This document shows, one piece after another, positions 32,801-47,800 of a stretch of DNA of 64,000 nucleotides. A program made the position numbers and the translations under genes. The notes under the pieces are model-generated. The model ran no database searches. It was not told the origin of the DNA and saw nothing but the letters and a program-made list of their open reading frames with translations. This stretch comes from Siphonodentalium dalli. Its lineage: Eukaryota > Mollusca > Scaphopoda > Gadilida > Siphonodentaliidae. The stretch's first letter is position 1. Each line of letters starts with the position of its first letter. The stretch covers positions 44,846,989 to 44,910,988 of the forward strand of contig CP136064.1 of NCBI GenBank assembly GCA_032622095.1, written 5' to 3'.

Positions 32801-35800
32801 TACGACCTTGGCCTTAAATAAAACATTCCAATGAACTGAAGTAGCTGGTATTGAAGGATTAATCAAATTAATGAACTATTAAATAATGACTATGATTGAA
32901 TATATGTTTTTTGTTTAACCAATTCATGAATTCCATATGAAGGGCTGCATCCAGAAATACTAGGGTATTGTATCTAGATACGTATTGTGTCGCGACCCGG
33001 ATATCGCGATACGTATCGTATCGTGACACTGGGCGTACCTCCCACCCCTAATAACCTACAACACTGCTGTAATGTTACCGTCTCACCGCGTTTACACCAC
33101 GATGCAATTGGTCCAGGTTCGTGATACTGTGTTGATTTTTACAGACAATATACTAAGCAGGCCTGGAGTTATTTATCGCTCTGGCTCCGCATACTCATTG
33201 TTGCGGCTGTCAATTTATAAACTTCACCCATCGCCTGTTGTCAGGCCGTTTGTTTGGCTTTATACATGGAGACATGAAAATAAAATGTAGTGATTCATCT
33301 TATATCTGTGGAACTTTTAACGAGATCCTTATGGACATATTATTTGTTCAACTTTTGGTGTGACCACCACTAATAGACCGTAGTATCATAACCGCACAGT
33401 AATGTAGCTCCACCGCAGTGACCATCTTAATACTGTCGTGGATAACGTATACTACTGGTACCATTTTTCATGTCAATTTATACTTTGAGGATAGCGGTAC
33501 ATCTATAAAGTATGTATTACAATGGAGGAAATCTGTGATAAAAACATCTGTCAAATTTGGTGCCCCTCTGCAACATTTGCCAACTTTGAACCACATAATA
33601 TATTCGTCAACTCACAGAGATATCCATCAGTTAATACAGAAATATTTTCATCAATGTTGGTACCCCTCCCCCAATCCCCTCTGAGCACATTGTGACCCTC
33701 GATCTCTGACTCTGAAGGATTTACCTGGACAACATGACTTTAAACCACACCATTAGATTAAATAGATTCCTCATATCACGGGGGAAGCCTTTATATATAA
33801 GTTTAGAGGAAATTGAATGCAAAAATGTGTTATCTAATTTGGTGACCCTCCCCGATCCCACTCTGACTCAGGCAGCTTAATTTTTGTCATCTTTGGATTC
33901 CCTATATCATTGAGATAACTATACATAAGTTCTAAACTTCGAAGACAAATTATGGCCTATGCATGGACATGAGGAGATTTTCTACATGGATTTTATGACC
34001 GACTGGGATTACCTCATATATAAAAGGTCATGACAGTTCGCCCAACAATCTGACTTGGCCTCGGAATTATTATATAGCCCTATAGCCTACATGTATGTAG
34101 ATGGTTTCAATGTGCCATGAAGATGAGATAGTCCACCTATACTTTTTCCATAAATAGCCCCTATGGTACGCATCATTTTAAATTGAGTACCGGTACTGAT
34201 CTTGTGTAAAAACAAAGTTACATTTAAATATGTGAAACTAACTACTCTTCGGCCCCAAATAAAAGTGCAGGCCCAAATAATAGTGCAGGGGAACTCTGAG
34301 CAAAACATCAACATATTAACGGTGGTTAAACAAAGTATTATTATAGTATAGGAATAAGTATCAAGTATAGGAATCAACAGTGTATGTGTCATGTGGTGTT
34401 TTATTCAATATTTAAATGTTCACATGTATGCCATATACATGTACATGCATAACGTTGTACCCGTAAGCTCACCATATTGATATCAGAGTCATATAGAAAT
34501 CTAGAGTTTGTGCTGTTATTAAATTTCATAGCCTCAAAATTAATAAACGTGCAGACCCAAATAAGCACTGTGCAGGGGGAAATTACCCAAGAAAATAATA
34601 AACGTGCATGCATGTTTTTTTGTGGAGCCCAAGAGTACTGCTACATGTATATACTGTATCAATTTGAAGGTGGTAAAGTTCGTAATGAGTCTCATACAGT
34701 GATTCAGCATTTCTCCATAGCAACTGCATAAAAATACCCTCTCTCACACACACACACAAATAGGGAACCACAATATCATATTATGTTTGGAAATATCCCA
34801 CGTAAAAAAAATTGGTAGAGCGACATTAAATCTTGGGTTGGTGATGCTGAGAGTGCTTGGTGTTACGGAAATGATATCATCTATCAATTTTGAACAAGGC
34901 TGATTTCGTTTTAAAATTTAATAGTTTGCTATGTGGATGCTAATTGAAGAAGAAAAATAAATTGGATTTGTTACTTTTAAAATCCATTTTCTCCATTGGA
35001 TCGAGACTATTTCCCCCATGTCTTTGAAATATTTCCCCATGTTGAAACTGAAATATGCGATTGAAGGGGTATTGGAAATTACTACAACTACAGGCTACAT
35101 CTAATATTGTCTCAAATAAAATAAACATAATACATAGGTTATCTGTGAGTGCCCACTGGATATTCTTCAAAGTGTGCTATAATTTTTTAATAATGCCTCG
35201 ATCCTGATATTCAAGCTTTAAACCCAGATGTGATATCATATCCATACTTGCTATCTATTAGGCTAAAAAGCAGATTCAGTGAGGCATATCTTTGACTAGG
35301 CATATACACAACTTTACTGAAGGTATTCTACCTGCACTTGGATATCACATGATAAAGACTCAACTTAGCCACTGTTCATAGGACATACTAATAATGGTGA
35401 ATTGACCTCTGCTTTATTCGTAGTGGCATGTCCAAAATTCTTTGAAGAAATTTAATAGTCGTTTCTTTCACTTCTCGGGGGAATTGCTCTTTATTACTTA
35501 ACTGAAACAGGGTCCATTTGTGCGTTTCAGGCACATTTTGATCTATTAAAACATTTTTATATAAAAAAAATTTAATCAGTAATTTTAACAATGTTTTAAT
35601 ATAATTTATTTCTCAGTTAAATTTTTTTTTTTAAACTTATTAAATGCCATTATAACATCTGCCAGGGTACCCTGAGTTACCACATCAAATTTGGTTGAAA
35701 TCGGTTCATGAGTCTGGGATAAAAATCTCAAAACAGACAGATAGACAAACAGATTCTACTCTTTTATATATATACCAGTATAGATATTCTTAAAGGAATA

Positions 35801-38800
35801 TGGTGCTGAAAAAACAATAATATTTTCTTTCAATATACCGATAATATATATATATAATGTCCATTGGGCGCATATAATCTAATATTCGGCCGCCATTCGT
35901 TATTTTTATAACAATTATAAAAAATTCCGAAGTTAGCCGAAGATTTTGTTGTAGACGAAGCCACGTGATCATCGGCCCGATCACGTGATTGTCACATGTA
36001 AACAGAAGCATAGCGCGTGATCGATCACGTGGTAACCCATCGACAACGCATAGATACGCTACGGCAGTATTTTAAGTTTGCATGTAGTCGATCGCGGCCT
36101 TTGAAGATTGTCGCGTTATCACACTACGAATGCAAAACTTTGCCGAAAACATCACGGTTCTCGTAATTAAATGTTTTTATCGTGTTATTATTATTATATG
36201 TATCGCGATGTGTTGTTACTATAAAGCCATGCCTGTATATTATTCAGTTTTGCGCCCATTTATCTATATAAACACGTGCTCGTGTTTATATATTTTTTCT
36301 CGTTACCGGAATAGTCCCAAGTTATATTATATATTCATATAAAGATTGCATATATATATATATGCGAAGACTATTATTAGGCAATTATCATCTCGTAAAC
36401 ATTCCAATTTCCAGATGACCTTTGTCTTGTGTCAATAAAGAGCGTTTCGTTTTAATTTATCGTAACGCGGTAAAACAAAAAAAATCGGTTTATTGCTGTC
36501 TGATTTAATCAATTATAATCAAGTCATTCATTACCAATATGATATGATAAGTTCATTTTTCTTGGTTATGAATCATGTATATATTAGGGCAGTATGGTGT
36601 TTATATATATTTCAGAATATTGCTTCCCCTACCCCCAAACTATCTTGCCGACTGTCACTGATGAAATCACTGCGTTTAAGCGTGGTTATTGGCCTATTAA
36701 ATTAACACTCTAGCGATGCGGTCTATTGAATATGCAGGTCATAACTCAACCTCTATGTGTCAATTACGCATAACAATAGGATTATAAAATATATAAACGT
36801 TCGCCGTGGTTCGTTTAAACATCCAATCATATATAACACTTTTTGAAGGAGGGATAATAATCGGGTTTAATATGTAAGCACATATACAAGCGTTCTTTAT
36901 TCGCAATATATCGTAATAGTGAACGCTCTTTATTGCGTCAAGGTAAAGGGACTGGACTTAGAACAGTTGTCATCGTGATTTTGTTAATGATTACACCAAT
37001 ACAGGTCAATACATGTACACGATCTTCCGATACGCATGCTTTATATATCCTTCCAAGTCATAGCAATTTCGCTTTATTAAACTCTTTTTATTCGTACCAT
37101 ATTAGGAAAACTCTTAACATGGAACGCTCTTTATTGAACCATGGTGAATGAAATGGGGAATCGACTTAGAATAGTTGTTATCGTGGATTATTCAACATAC
37201 TCTCCACTTTAACTGTAATTGTATGTATTCTTAACCATGACTGACTTAACGCTAAACGCTCTTTATTTGGTATATGTAATCGGTTTCTGATTTTGCGCAA
37301 CGGGTTTCCCACAGAAATCCCGCCAAATGTCACGTAAACGAACATCCTTTGGAAATGAATACAGCGTTAATATACCTAACTGAGAGTCACTAGACCGGCC
37401 ACAACCGAAAACATTGCATTTATATGGCATTGTTACGAATGAATGATTGTAAATACGGGACACCCGGGGCATATATACGGAAAATTAAAACAACATCGTG
37501 AACACGCGCCCGAATAGAGTTCACATGCCTGCTCGTGTTTTTATAAGCTTTATTTTTGACACATAAGTGTGACCTACCCCGCTCAATCGGCCTTCTATAG
37601 TTTTTTTGTCAAAATAATCACTTTCCAAACAGCGCTTAAGACAAATCACAAGTGAATATAACTCACCGCGCGATGACAATTAACCGACAGCCGGTGGCGG
37701 TATTATTTATTTATTTCTCTGCTTATTTATTAATTGATTTTTATGGGACTTGGATTATTGTGATCACAATAGGGGTGGCTTTCCGATGGAGTTTTGTTGT
37801 TTCATGAGCATTGTAATCCTTTAAGGACAGCGAGAGTTTATAGGAATATGTGAAGTTTGCATTTTTTCTTTCAGGATCCAGAACAGACAGGGAGTAAGCC
37901 AAAAACTCAAACCTATGAGGTGGATTTAAATATGTGAGTTTCGATGACACATTATCACTCTTTTAGTATTGATATCTACATGTATAGGGAATTAAAGCTG
38001 TTAAAAGCGTCCGGTGCTGGCCCAGAATTAACTTTTGCCAAAATTTAATGAAAATATTTTTTAGTCAAATTCTCACAGAAATTGCCAAATGGTATAGGGT
38101 CTAAATGCTAATGCTACATTACATGCTATACCTAGTGGTAACAGCTGCAATACTGAATATTTATTGTCCCTCCAGTGGATTATCATATTAAGCAATTAAC
38201 CAATTGCCTGCCAATATAATTATAGGTCTCCATCAACCCAATAGACACAACCAAAGCAATAGAATTAACTACCATTTGATAGAGGTGTTATCTTCCCTAA
38301 TCTGCATAAGTGGTTACTATAAAATTGGTATGTGTCGTCCATGACATAGTCGGTTTAAGCAACTAATTTTTCAATACATTAGTTTCTTCTTTTTTTGTTG
38401 AAATGAGATCTCACTTGGCAAAACATTTGCTAGATTAAACTATTTTTGGCCAAATGTGACCCACCATATCAAATCCAGTCGGAAGTCGTGATTTTTTTAC
38501 CCTGTGCCAATGCCTTCTCTTATATATGCGAGTCGACCATAGGTCGCCTCGCATATATAAGAGAATGCATTGGCCTAACAATTTTTTACAATTTTAATAA
38601 TTTGTTCTTGTATTCTTTGACAATTTTATAATTTCACCCATACAGAGCCCCAGACAAACATGAGCAGAGGACACTCTTCTATATGTGCTTCTATATATGT
38701 GTGGGGCTCCCTGCAGGGTAATGGATGTTTTTTATTTTATGTCCTGAAAATTGTCAGAAACATTTATTTAAAAAAAATTATAAAAAATTGTTAGGCCAAT

Positions 38801-41800
38801 GCATTCTCTTAAATATGCGAGGCGACCTATGGTCGACTCGCATATATAAGAGAATGCATTGGCACAGGGTAAAAAAATCCCGACTGGATTTGATATGGCG
38901 GGTCACAAATGTACATTAATGTTGCATGTTAACTTGAGTTCCCTTTGAAAAAGTTCAGATAATAATGGCTGTTTGTTGAACTTATAATCTGAATATTTCC
39001 AACCAATAAACCGGAATCATTCGGCAATCAAATTATCTTTTGGCTTATACGCTATTTCCTGAACACCCCTCCAGATGAATAATCAATAATGAACCATTAC
39101 AATGTATAATTTTATAACTGAATGGGAGAATTAATTGAGTAAAGAACGGTTAACCCTTCCATGGAGCTTCCTGAAATGTTGCGAAAACCCTGTGCCAATG
39201 CATTCTTTTAAATGCGATTCTCCCATGGGGAACCTTGCATATATAAGAGAATACATTTGCCTAACAATATTTACCTTGACATTGTAAGCCAGTGCATTCT
39301 CTTATATATGTGAGACTCCCTATGGGAGACTTACATAAATAATAGGATGCACTGGCACAGGATCTTTAATGCTGTACCAGCGCAACTTCCATCATGAAAG
39401 GGTTTTAATAATATTGGAAGTATAATTTTAATCCTTTATTTCAGTTGTGGTCCTATGGTACTTGATGCTCTCATCTATATAAAGAATTACGTCGATCCAA
39501 CATTGACATTCAGGCGATCATGTCGAGAGGGTATCTGTGGATCATGTTCAATGAACATTGGTGGATTGAATACTCTGGCTTGTTTGAGGTGTGTATATTT
39601 TTAGCTCTTTTAAGATCATCATCACCTGCGGGTAGTAGCAGCCCTCTGAATTTGCGACAACAGTCAACTGAACCATAGTTAGTGTTTATATCAATATATA
39701 GTGAATTTCTGTGAGGGCAGTTTGTTATTAGTGATGTTCCGATAATCGGAATCTGCCATCGGCCGATAATAGCCCATCAGATATTAATCGTACCTCGTAG
39801 TTGAACATCGGCTATTACCGATTGTCAAAACAAATAAAAACGTTCTAGTATATAAGCGCAATATGCACGCTTTAATAAATGTACACAATACAACCATAGT
39901 ATTGAATGTAAAACGCAGTTGTAACAGCCTAAAAAGAAGCCATTGGCATCATCCAAACAGTCTGATATGACTCTATATTATAAGCATGGCAATACCCTGC
40001 CCGACATCCCGTGTAATATGAAGTTATTGGTTCAATCACGTTGACACGAAATAGATTCAAAGTTGAGCTACCTGTTGAGCACGTGCCATGTGACATAAGG
40101 GAGGGGCATAATTAGCCTTTTTGCCTGTACAGCGTATGCTATGAGCCTATGAAATACTCTTAGCTCCACTTTGAACTTGGAGGTGGTCTCGCGAAAAAAA
40201 AAAATTGAGTAGGCGGAACTATAAAAGCTTTCCAGTTGTTAAAAGACAAAAGGTGTGACCAATGGGAACTTGGGGAAATCTCAGACAAATTAATACAGCA
40301 ATTATTGTCCATCAATCTAAATTTAGTTAATAATCATTGCCATTCCATACATTGTCGCAACTTACAAGTATTCAATCAAGACTTTTACACCGCGTGCAAG
40401 TGTTCCACACACAGTCATAACGTTACTCTGAGTCGGCACCTTTGATCTCTTTGTCAAAACAACTACCGGTATACATCAAAGGCGGCGCACAACTGACATC
40501 AGTAGAAATACTTTCGCGACACTGGTATATATTTCTTTGATGTATTTGGCTTTGAAGCTATACTGGGATAGGAGTGCAATGAATGTATGTAGGTCCATTA
40601 TGGGTGCAAACGCACAGTATATATAAACATCGGAATCGGAAATCGGCCGATTGTGCCTCCAGTTATCGGAAATCGGTCCGATGGGCTTTTTCATTATCGG
40701 AACATCACTATTTGTTATCAGGCCTGCCTGGCTATGAATACCCTGATAATAATTAATAATCACCACATTATGCATCAGTTGTTCAAAATCTTAGTTTACG
40801 CTAAACTTAATTGTCCCCCCTCCCCCAAATTTTTTGGGGGGACTATAGAAATCAGCGGTGTTCGTCCGAGCCTCTGTCGAGAGGGTATTTGTGGATCATG
40901 TTCGATGAACATTGGTGGCTTGAATACTCTGGCTTGTTTGAGGTGGGTATATTTTTAGCTCTTTATAAGATTGTCGTCAGCCCTCTAAATTTGCAACAAC
41001 AGTCAGTACTGCTGAAATGAATATTCAAATATTTGTTTGCAAATGCCAGTATTTGAGTATCCAAATCATTTTTGAATGTTCGTTCATCTTATAATCAGCA
41101 TATACATCACGATATCATGTTGCGCGAAGAGTCACCGGATTGTATATGAATGATGTTTTCATGATGTCTTTAACACTTAAAAGTATTGTTGTATGCAAGA
41201 TGCACATACTTCAGACAGCCACATTCCACTCGCGTGCAAAAGATACCATTGTTTTCAATGTTTATGAAGCTATTGAATGGTTTATGCTTCACTGTGAAGT
41301 TGTGTAATGACACGTATAGCAATGCACTGCACGTGTGATTATAATATTTTGGGTCACAACTCACCAGTCATTCACTTTGGCAGGAAAAAAAGGGTTAGCA
41401 TATTGCTAATAATATGTTATCTTATGAATTCCAGTAAAATTGACAGGAATACCAGCAAGGCTTGTAAAGTCTACCCTCTACCACACATGTATGTCGTCAA
41501 AGATCTTGTTCCAGTAAGTTGACTGACTTATTTTATTAACCCATTCATGACGGGAGCCATGCTGGTGCAGCATTAAAGATCCTGTGGCAGTGCATTATCA
41601 TATATATGCGAGTCCCAAAGGGAGGCTCGCATATATAAGAGAATGTACTGGCTTACAAGATAAAGGTAAATATTGTTAGGCTAATCAGGGTTTTCGCAAA
41701 ATTTCAGAATGCTCCAGTCATGGAAGGGTTAACCTGGTGCTGTTGTGCATGTGTAAATTGATGCAGAACTTCAATGCCTTGGATTGGCTAAACAGAATGT

Positions 41801-44800
41801 TGTTTTTTGAAAATTGAGAAGTTGCTACAGTACTGTTATAAATAAGAATATAGTACAGCACCACTGACAAATATAATTCTTCTAACCTTTCTTCCTTGCA
41901 TTATATTAAAGGGACATAAGGAACTCACAGAGGGTAAAAAAGGAACTCACAGAGGGTAAATATGAAAAATCATACAAGCTTGTACAACCATCATTATTAA
42001 GAAAAAACATGGATAAATAGATAGACTTTGTTGAACTTTGTTCATATTTGTATTATTAATAACTCTTTAATGATGACACATCACATGGTCTATACATGTA
42101 TAGTTTACCTGTTAGAGAATCAATGTGAATATTTATTGTTTTCCCAATCCCAAAAGCAAAAATAAGTGGGTTATTAAGCTCAACATTGGTAGAGATCTTA
42201 CTGTGGAGTGAATGAACAAGGGACACCATGTTTTTTTATCCAATGTTTAAAAAAAAAAAAATCCCTGCATGCCTGTCTGGAAAATTTAAAAAAATCCCTG
42301 CATGCCTGTCTGGAAAATTTTCCCAATGTTATCGGAAACAGAAGTGTTTTGTTTTGGCCTTGTGTAAACATTACTGTCACAGTACCAGTCATTTTATAAA
42401 CAAACAGTTGAGAAAATTGTGATCAAATCATGAAGGTCAGCATTATAAAAGGTCATAGCAATGAAAAATATTCCAGAAAACAAAAGATTTCCAACTTAAA
42501 CGTTTCATTTGCAATTACATTTTGCGATTTTTGTTTATAAAATGACATCACTGTAACAGTAATGTTTACATAACAATGGTTTCAATGTGTGAATTTTGTT
42601 ACAGGAGAGTTATCAATAATAAATATAAGAAAAATGTTGATCTATTTTGACATGTTCTACTTACCTTTTTGATAATGGTTTTACAGCTTAGATTTTCTTA
42701 TTTACCCACTGTGATAGTCCAACTTCCAAGTTTCCTTCAACGTAAACCAGCTACTAGTGAAATTAGTTGGAATAATGCTGTTTTATGTTGAAGCCCTGTG
42801 CATATGTCTTTCTATATCAGGGTTTAACATTTTTGACCCGTTCACCTAAAATGCCCCATAACTGTAATAAAATGTCACAATTGTGACAGTAAACCGGTTT
42901 GTTCCATAGAAAATATTAAATTTGTACTGAACTCCACAAGAGTTGACAACTGAAAGTAGTAATGTAATGCGAGAAATATATATTATGAGTTTACATAAAT
43001 ACGAACTCATTTTACCTCGCGAAATGACAGTGTGTATTAATTGTATAAATTTTCCCGATGTATATAGCACCATGTAATGATTTGTAAGGGTAAAATTGAT
43101 TAAAACAAAAAATCCCGCCACTAGATCTGGGCGGAAATTCTGCTATAGAAAGACATATACATGGGCCTTCAACGTAAAACAGCATTATCCCAACAGATTT
43201 CACTAACTGGTTTACATAGAAGGAAACTACTACCACTGAGTGCTTTATGGCCCTTTAAGTTTTCCGTCTAGAAGAGGACGTTTTATCTGTTAGTAGAATG
43301 ACAGGCATGGTTTAATTCACATGTGTGTATCTGTATATTAGACAGGGGTAAGAGGTGGGTAAATATTTCATGTTTTTCCTCCACCAGATATGAATAACTT
43401 ATATATATATGAAACCTTTTTAGCTCAACTTTCCAAAGTAAAGTTTGAGCTATTGCCTTTGAGCTATTTCCTTTGTGCGTCCATCTGTCAACAATTTCCT
43501 TTGGCAAGTCCTACAGGGTGCATTCCTCATCCGATCTTCACCAAACTTCATATGTAGCTTCAGGGTGACCTATAGATGGAAGTTATACAAATTTTCCGAA
43601 TTTCGATGAAAAACATGGGCGACAGTAGTCCAAGTCTTCTCGTACTAAAACTAGCTAAGATTTTGGGATGGAGATGCTAGTGTTTAGTCCGAGTTCCAGG
43701 CCCATGCATTTCTATGACACGAGTTACGCCCAGGATCTGTGGCGGGAATCTGTGGTGTTTTTACTCGATTTACCTAACAAAGCAATACATGATGCTATAT
43801 ACATCGGAAAGAGTGACATCTTATGGTCATAATGGTGTATAATAATCTAACTTTAATGTTAAATTATACATAGAATATTCCGGTTGATTGCCACAAACAT
43901 CGTTGTTTTTTATGTTTGTTTACTTAACTGAAAGCCGAACTCAGGTTCCGAAGAACTTCGGCATTGTCCGGTGTTTGTTTTGGCCGAGACGAATTTCGAT
44001 ACAAACAAAATGGCGGCCCCCATGATATTCTAATGGTCATTGTGTTTACACTGTTTTAAACTGTGAGATGGTTATAATTCCCGTAATTTATTTAATGTAT
44101 TACATTTATATCTTCAATATGTATTTAATCTATGTATTTATTTATTTATTGTCACGTATAATTACGATTACAATGGAGAATTCATCGTGCGTGGTTGATT
44201 GAAAATCTACGGAATATTTTCACTGGAAAATGCCGAACGCAGTTCGCAAGGTCAACTGAGTTCGCATACTTTAAAAAATATGTAAACACTGCAGCAAAAG
44301 TTTCTTTTCACATTAAAATTACCGCTTTCAATTCACAACCGATGTGGGTTTCAGATCAAATAGCATGTCTTCTGCGGAAACTATCCGTTTATTGTAGCAA
44401 TTGTGATATTTTATTTCATATAATTGTGGTTTTATTTGAGCGGGTCACTAACGCTTAAGTCGTGTCATAGAAATGCATGGGCCTGGAACTCGGACTAAAC
44501 ACTAGCATCTCCATCCCAAAATCTTAGCTAGTTTTAGTACGAGAAGACTTGGACTAGGGCGACAGCAGCCATCTTGGATTTAAAAATTGAATCCATTGGC
44601 ACACCCTGCAGCCCGTATTTATGGCTGGATCATTTTTAAACAATTTTACTCTTGGCATGACTTTGGCACACCCTACAGACCGCACCCCCCCCCCCCCATC
44701 TGATGATCACCAAACTTAGTATGGATCTTGAGGGTGACCTCTAAATGGGAGCCTCTTATTTTGACCGAAATTTGTTGAAAAACATGGCCACCAGCAGCCA

Positions 44801-47800
44801 TCTTAGAATTTACTCTTTGTATGACTAAATACTTTGGCGCACCCTACCAACCACGTCCCTTGTCCAATCATCACCGAACTTCATATAGATCTTCGGGGTG
44901 ACCTCTAGATGGGAGCGTCCTATTTTGATTGAAATTTGTTGAAAAACATGGCCGCCAGTGGCCATCTTGGAATTTACTCTTTGTATGACTAAATCCTTTG
45001 GCACACCCTTCAGACCATATCTCTCATCCAATCATCACTAAACTTCATATGGATCTTCGGGGTGACCTATAATTTACTTTACTTCTTTATCTTTCTATTC
45101 ATTGCTCAGCAAAAAATTAGCTCCTTCCCAAGTTGAGCTACAATGTCATTGAAACTTTCATTTCATGTTTTTTCCTCCACAGGATATGAATAACTTCTAT
45201 ATATTATGAAACCTTTTTCATGTTTTTCCTCTGCAGGATATGAATAACTTCTATTTATTATGAAACCTTTTTAGCTCAACTTTACTTTGTAAAGTTTGAG
45301 CTATTGCCATGGCTTGGTATCCGTCGTGCATGATTCGTCAACAATTTCCTTTAGCACGGGCTACAGGTCGTACCTTTGGTCGATCATTATGAAATTTGTC
45401 ATGGCTGTTGACATTGACATGTAGATGGGAACGAGTCATTTTGGGGTCATTCGGCAAAAAAAAATGGCCGCCTGCGGCCATCTTGAATTTAAAAATGCAA
45501 TCCATTAGCACGGGCTACAGATCATACTGTTCGTCTGATCATCATGAAATTTGTCATGGATGTTAATATTGACATGTAGATGGGAACGAGTCATTTTGGG
45601 GTCGTTCAGCCAAAAAAATGGCTGCCAGCAGCCATCTTGGATTTTACTGTTTGCATGACTAAATCCTTTGGCACAGGCTACAGGTCGTAGCTTTGGTCGG
45701 ATCATCATGAAATTTGTCATGGATGTTAATATTAACATGCAGATTGGAACGAGTCATTTTGGGGTCATTTGCCCCAAAAACATTGCCGCCAGCAGCCATC
45801 TTGGATTTTACTCTTTGCATGACTAAATCCTTTGGCACGGGCTACAGGTCTTACCTTTGGTCGGATCATTATGAAATTTGTCACGGCTGTTGACATTGAC
45901 ATGTAGATGGGAACGAGTCATTTTGGGGTCATTCGGCAAAAAAACATGGCTGCCAGCGGCCATCTTGCATTTCAAAATTCAATCCATTAGCACGGGCTAC
46001 AAGTCGTACTGTTTGTCTGATCATCATGAAATTTGTCATGAATGTTAATATTGACATGTAGATGGGAACGAGTAATTTTGGGGTCGTTCGGCCAAAAAAC
46101 ATGGCTGCCAGCAGCCATCTTGGATTTTACTCTTTGCATGACTAAATCCTTTGGCACGGGCTACAGGTCGTAGCTTTGGTCGTATCATCATGAAATTTGT
46201 CATGGATGTTAAGAATGACATGTAGATGGGAGACACCATATCGCTCATCCAATCATCACTAAACTTCATATGGATCTTCGGGGTGACCTCTAATTTACTT
46301 TACTTCTTTATCTTTCTATTCATTGCTCAGCAAAAAAAAGATTTTTTCATGTTTTTCCTCCCCAGGATATGAATAACTTCTATATATTATGAAACCTTTT
46401 TTCATGTTTTTCCTCCACAGGATATGAATAACTTCTATATATTATGAAACCTTTTTTCATGTTTTTCCTCCACAGGATATGAATAACTTCTATATATTAT
46501 GAAACCTTTTTTTATGTTTTTCCTCCCCAGGATTAGTCCAAGTCTTCTTGTACTAAAACCAGCTAAGATATTGGGATGGCGATGCTGGCGTTTAGTCCAA
46601 GACCGCCCTATATGCTCGCTTATGACACGGCTTAAGCGTTAGTGACCCGCTCAAATAAAACCACAATTATATGAAATAAAATATCACAATTGCGACAATA
46701 AACGGATATTTTCCGCAGAAGACATGCTATTTTATCTGAAACCCACATCAGTTGTGAATTTAAAACGGTAATTTAATGCGAAAAGAGACATTTACCTCAA
46801 TGTTTACAATTTTTTTTAAGTATGCGAACTCAGTTGACCTTGCGAACTGCGTTCGGCATTTTCCGGTGAAAATATTCCGTAGATTTTCAATCAACCACGC
46901 ACGATGAATTCTCCATTGTAATCGTAATTATACGTGACAATAAATAAATAAATACATAGATTAAATACATATTGAAGATATAAATGTAATACATTAAATA
47001 AATTACGGGAATTATAACCATCTCACACTAGTCACAGTTTAAAACAGTGTAAACACAATGACCATTAGAATATCATGGGGGCCGCCATTTTGTTTGTATC
47101 GAAATTCGCCTCGGCCAAAACAAACACCGGACAATGCCGAAGTTCTTCGGAACCTGAGTTCGGCTTTCAGTTAAGTAAACAAACAGAAAAAAACAACGAT
47201 GTTTATGGCAATCAACCGGAATATTCTATGTGTAATTTAACATTAAAGTTAGATTATTATACACCATTGTGACCATAAGATGTAAGCCTTTCCGATGTAT
47301 ATAGCATCATGTATTGATTTGCGAGGTAAATCGAGTAAAATACACCACAGATTCCCGCCACAGATCGTGGGCGTAAGTCGTGTGGTAGGATTGGTATGCA
47401 AGCGGGCTTGGACTAAACGCCAGCATCGCCATCCCAATATCTTAGCTGGTTTTAGTACAAGAAGACTTGGACTACCCCAGGATATGAATAACTTCTATAT
47501 ATTATGAAACCTTTTTTCATGTTTTTCCTCCACAGGATATGAATAACTTCTATATATTATGAAACCCTTTTTCTTGTTATTCCTCCACAGGATATGAATA
47601 ACTTCTATATATTATGAAACCTTTTTTCATGTTTTTCCTCCACAGGATATGAATAACTTCTATATATTATGAAACCTTTTTCATGTTATTCCTCCACAGG
47701 ATGTGAATAACTTCTATATATTATGAAACCTTTTTAGCTCAACTTTACTTTGTAAAGTTTGAGCTATTGCCATGGCTTTGTCGTCCGTGTGTACGTGTGT

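Noticed and set aside
43626-47474. ORFs inside the MULE-like copies as a transposase
   Set aside because: The frames are under 90 codons, start and stop within AT-rich interior sequence and show no transposase motif. Both copies look non-autonomous.
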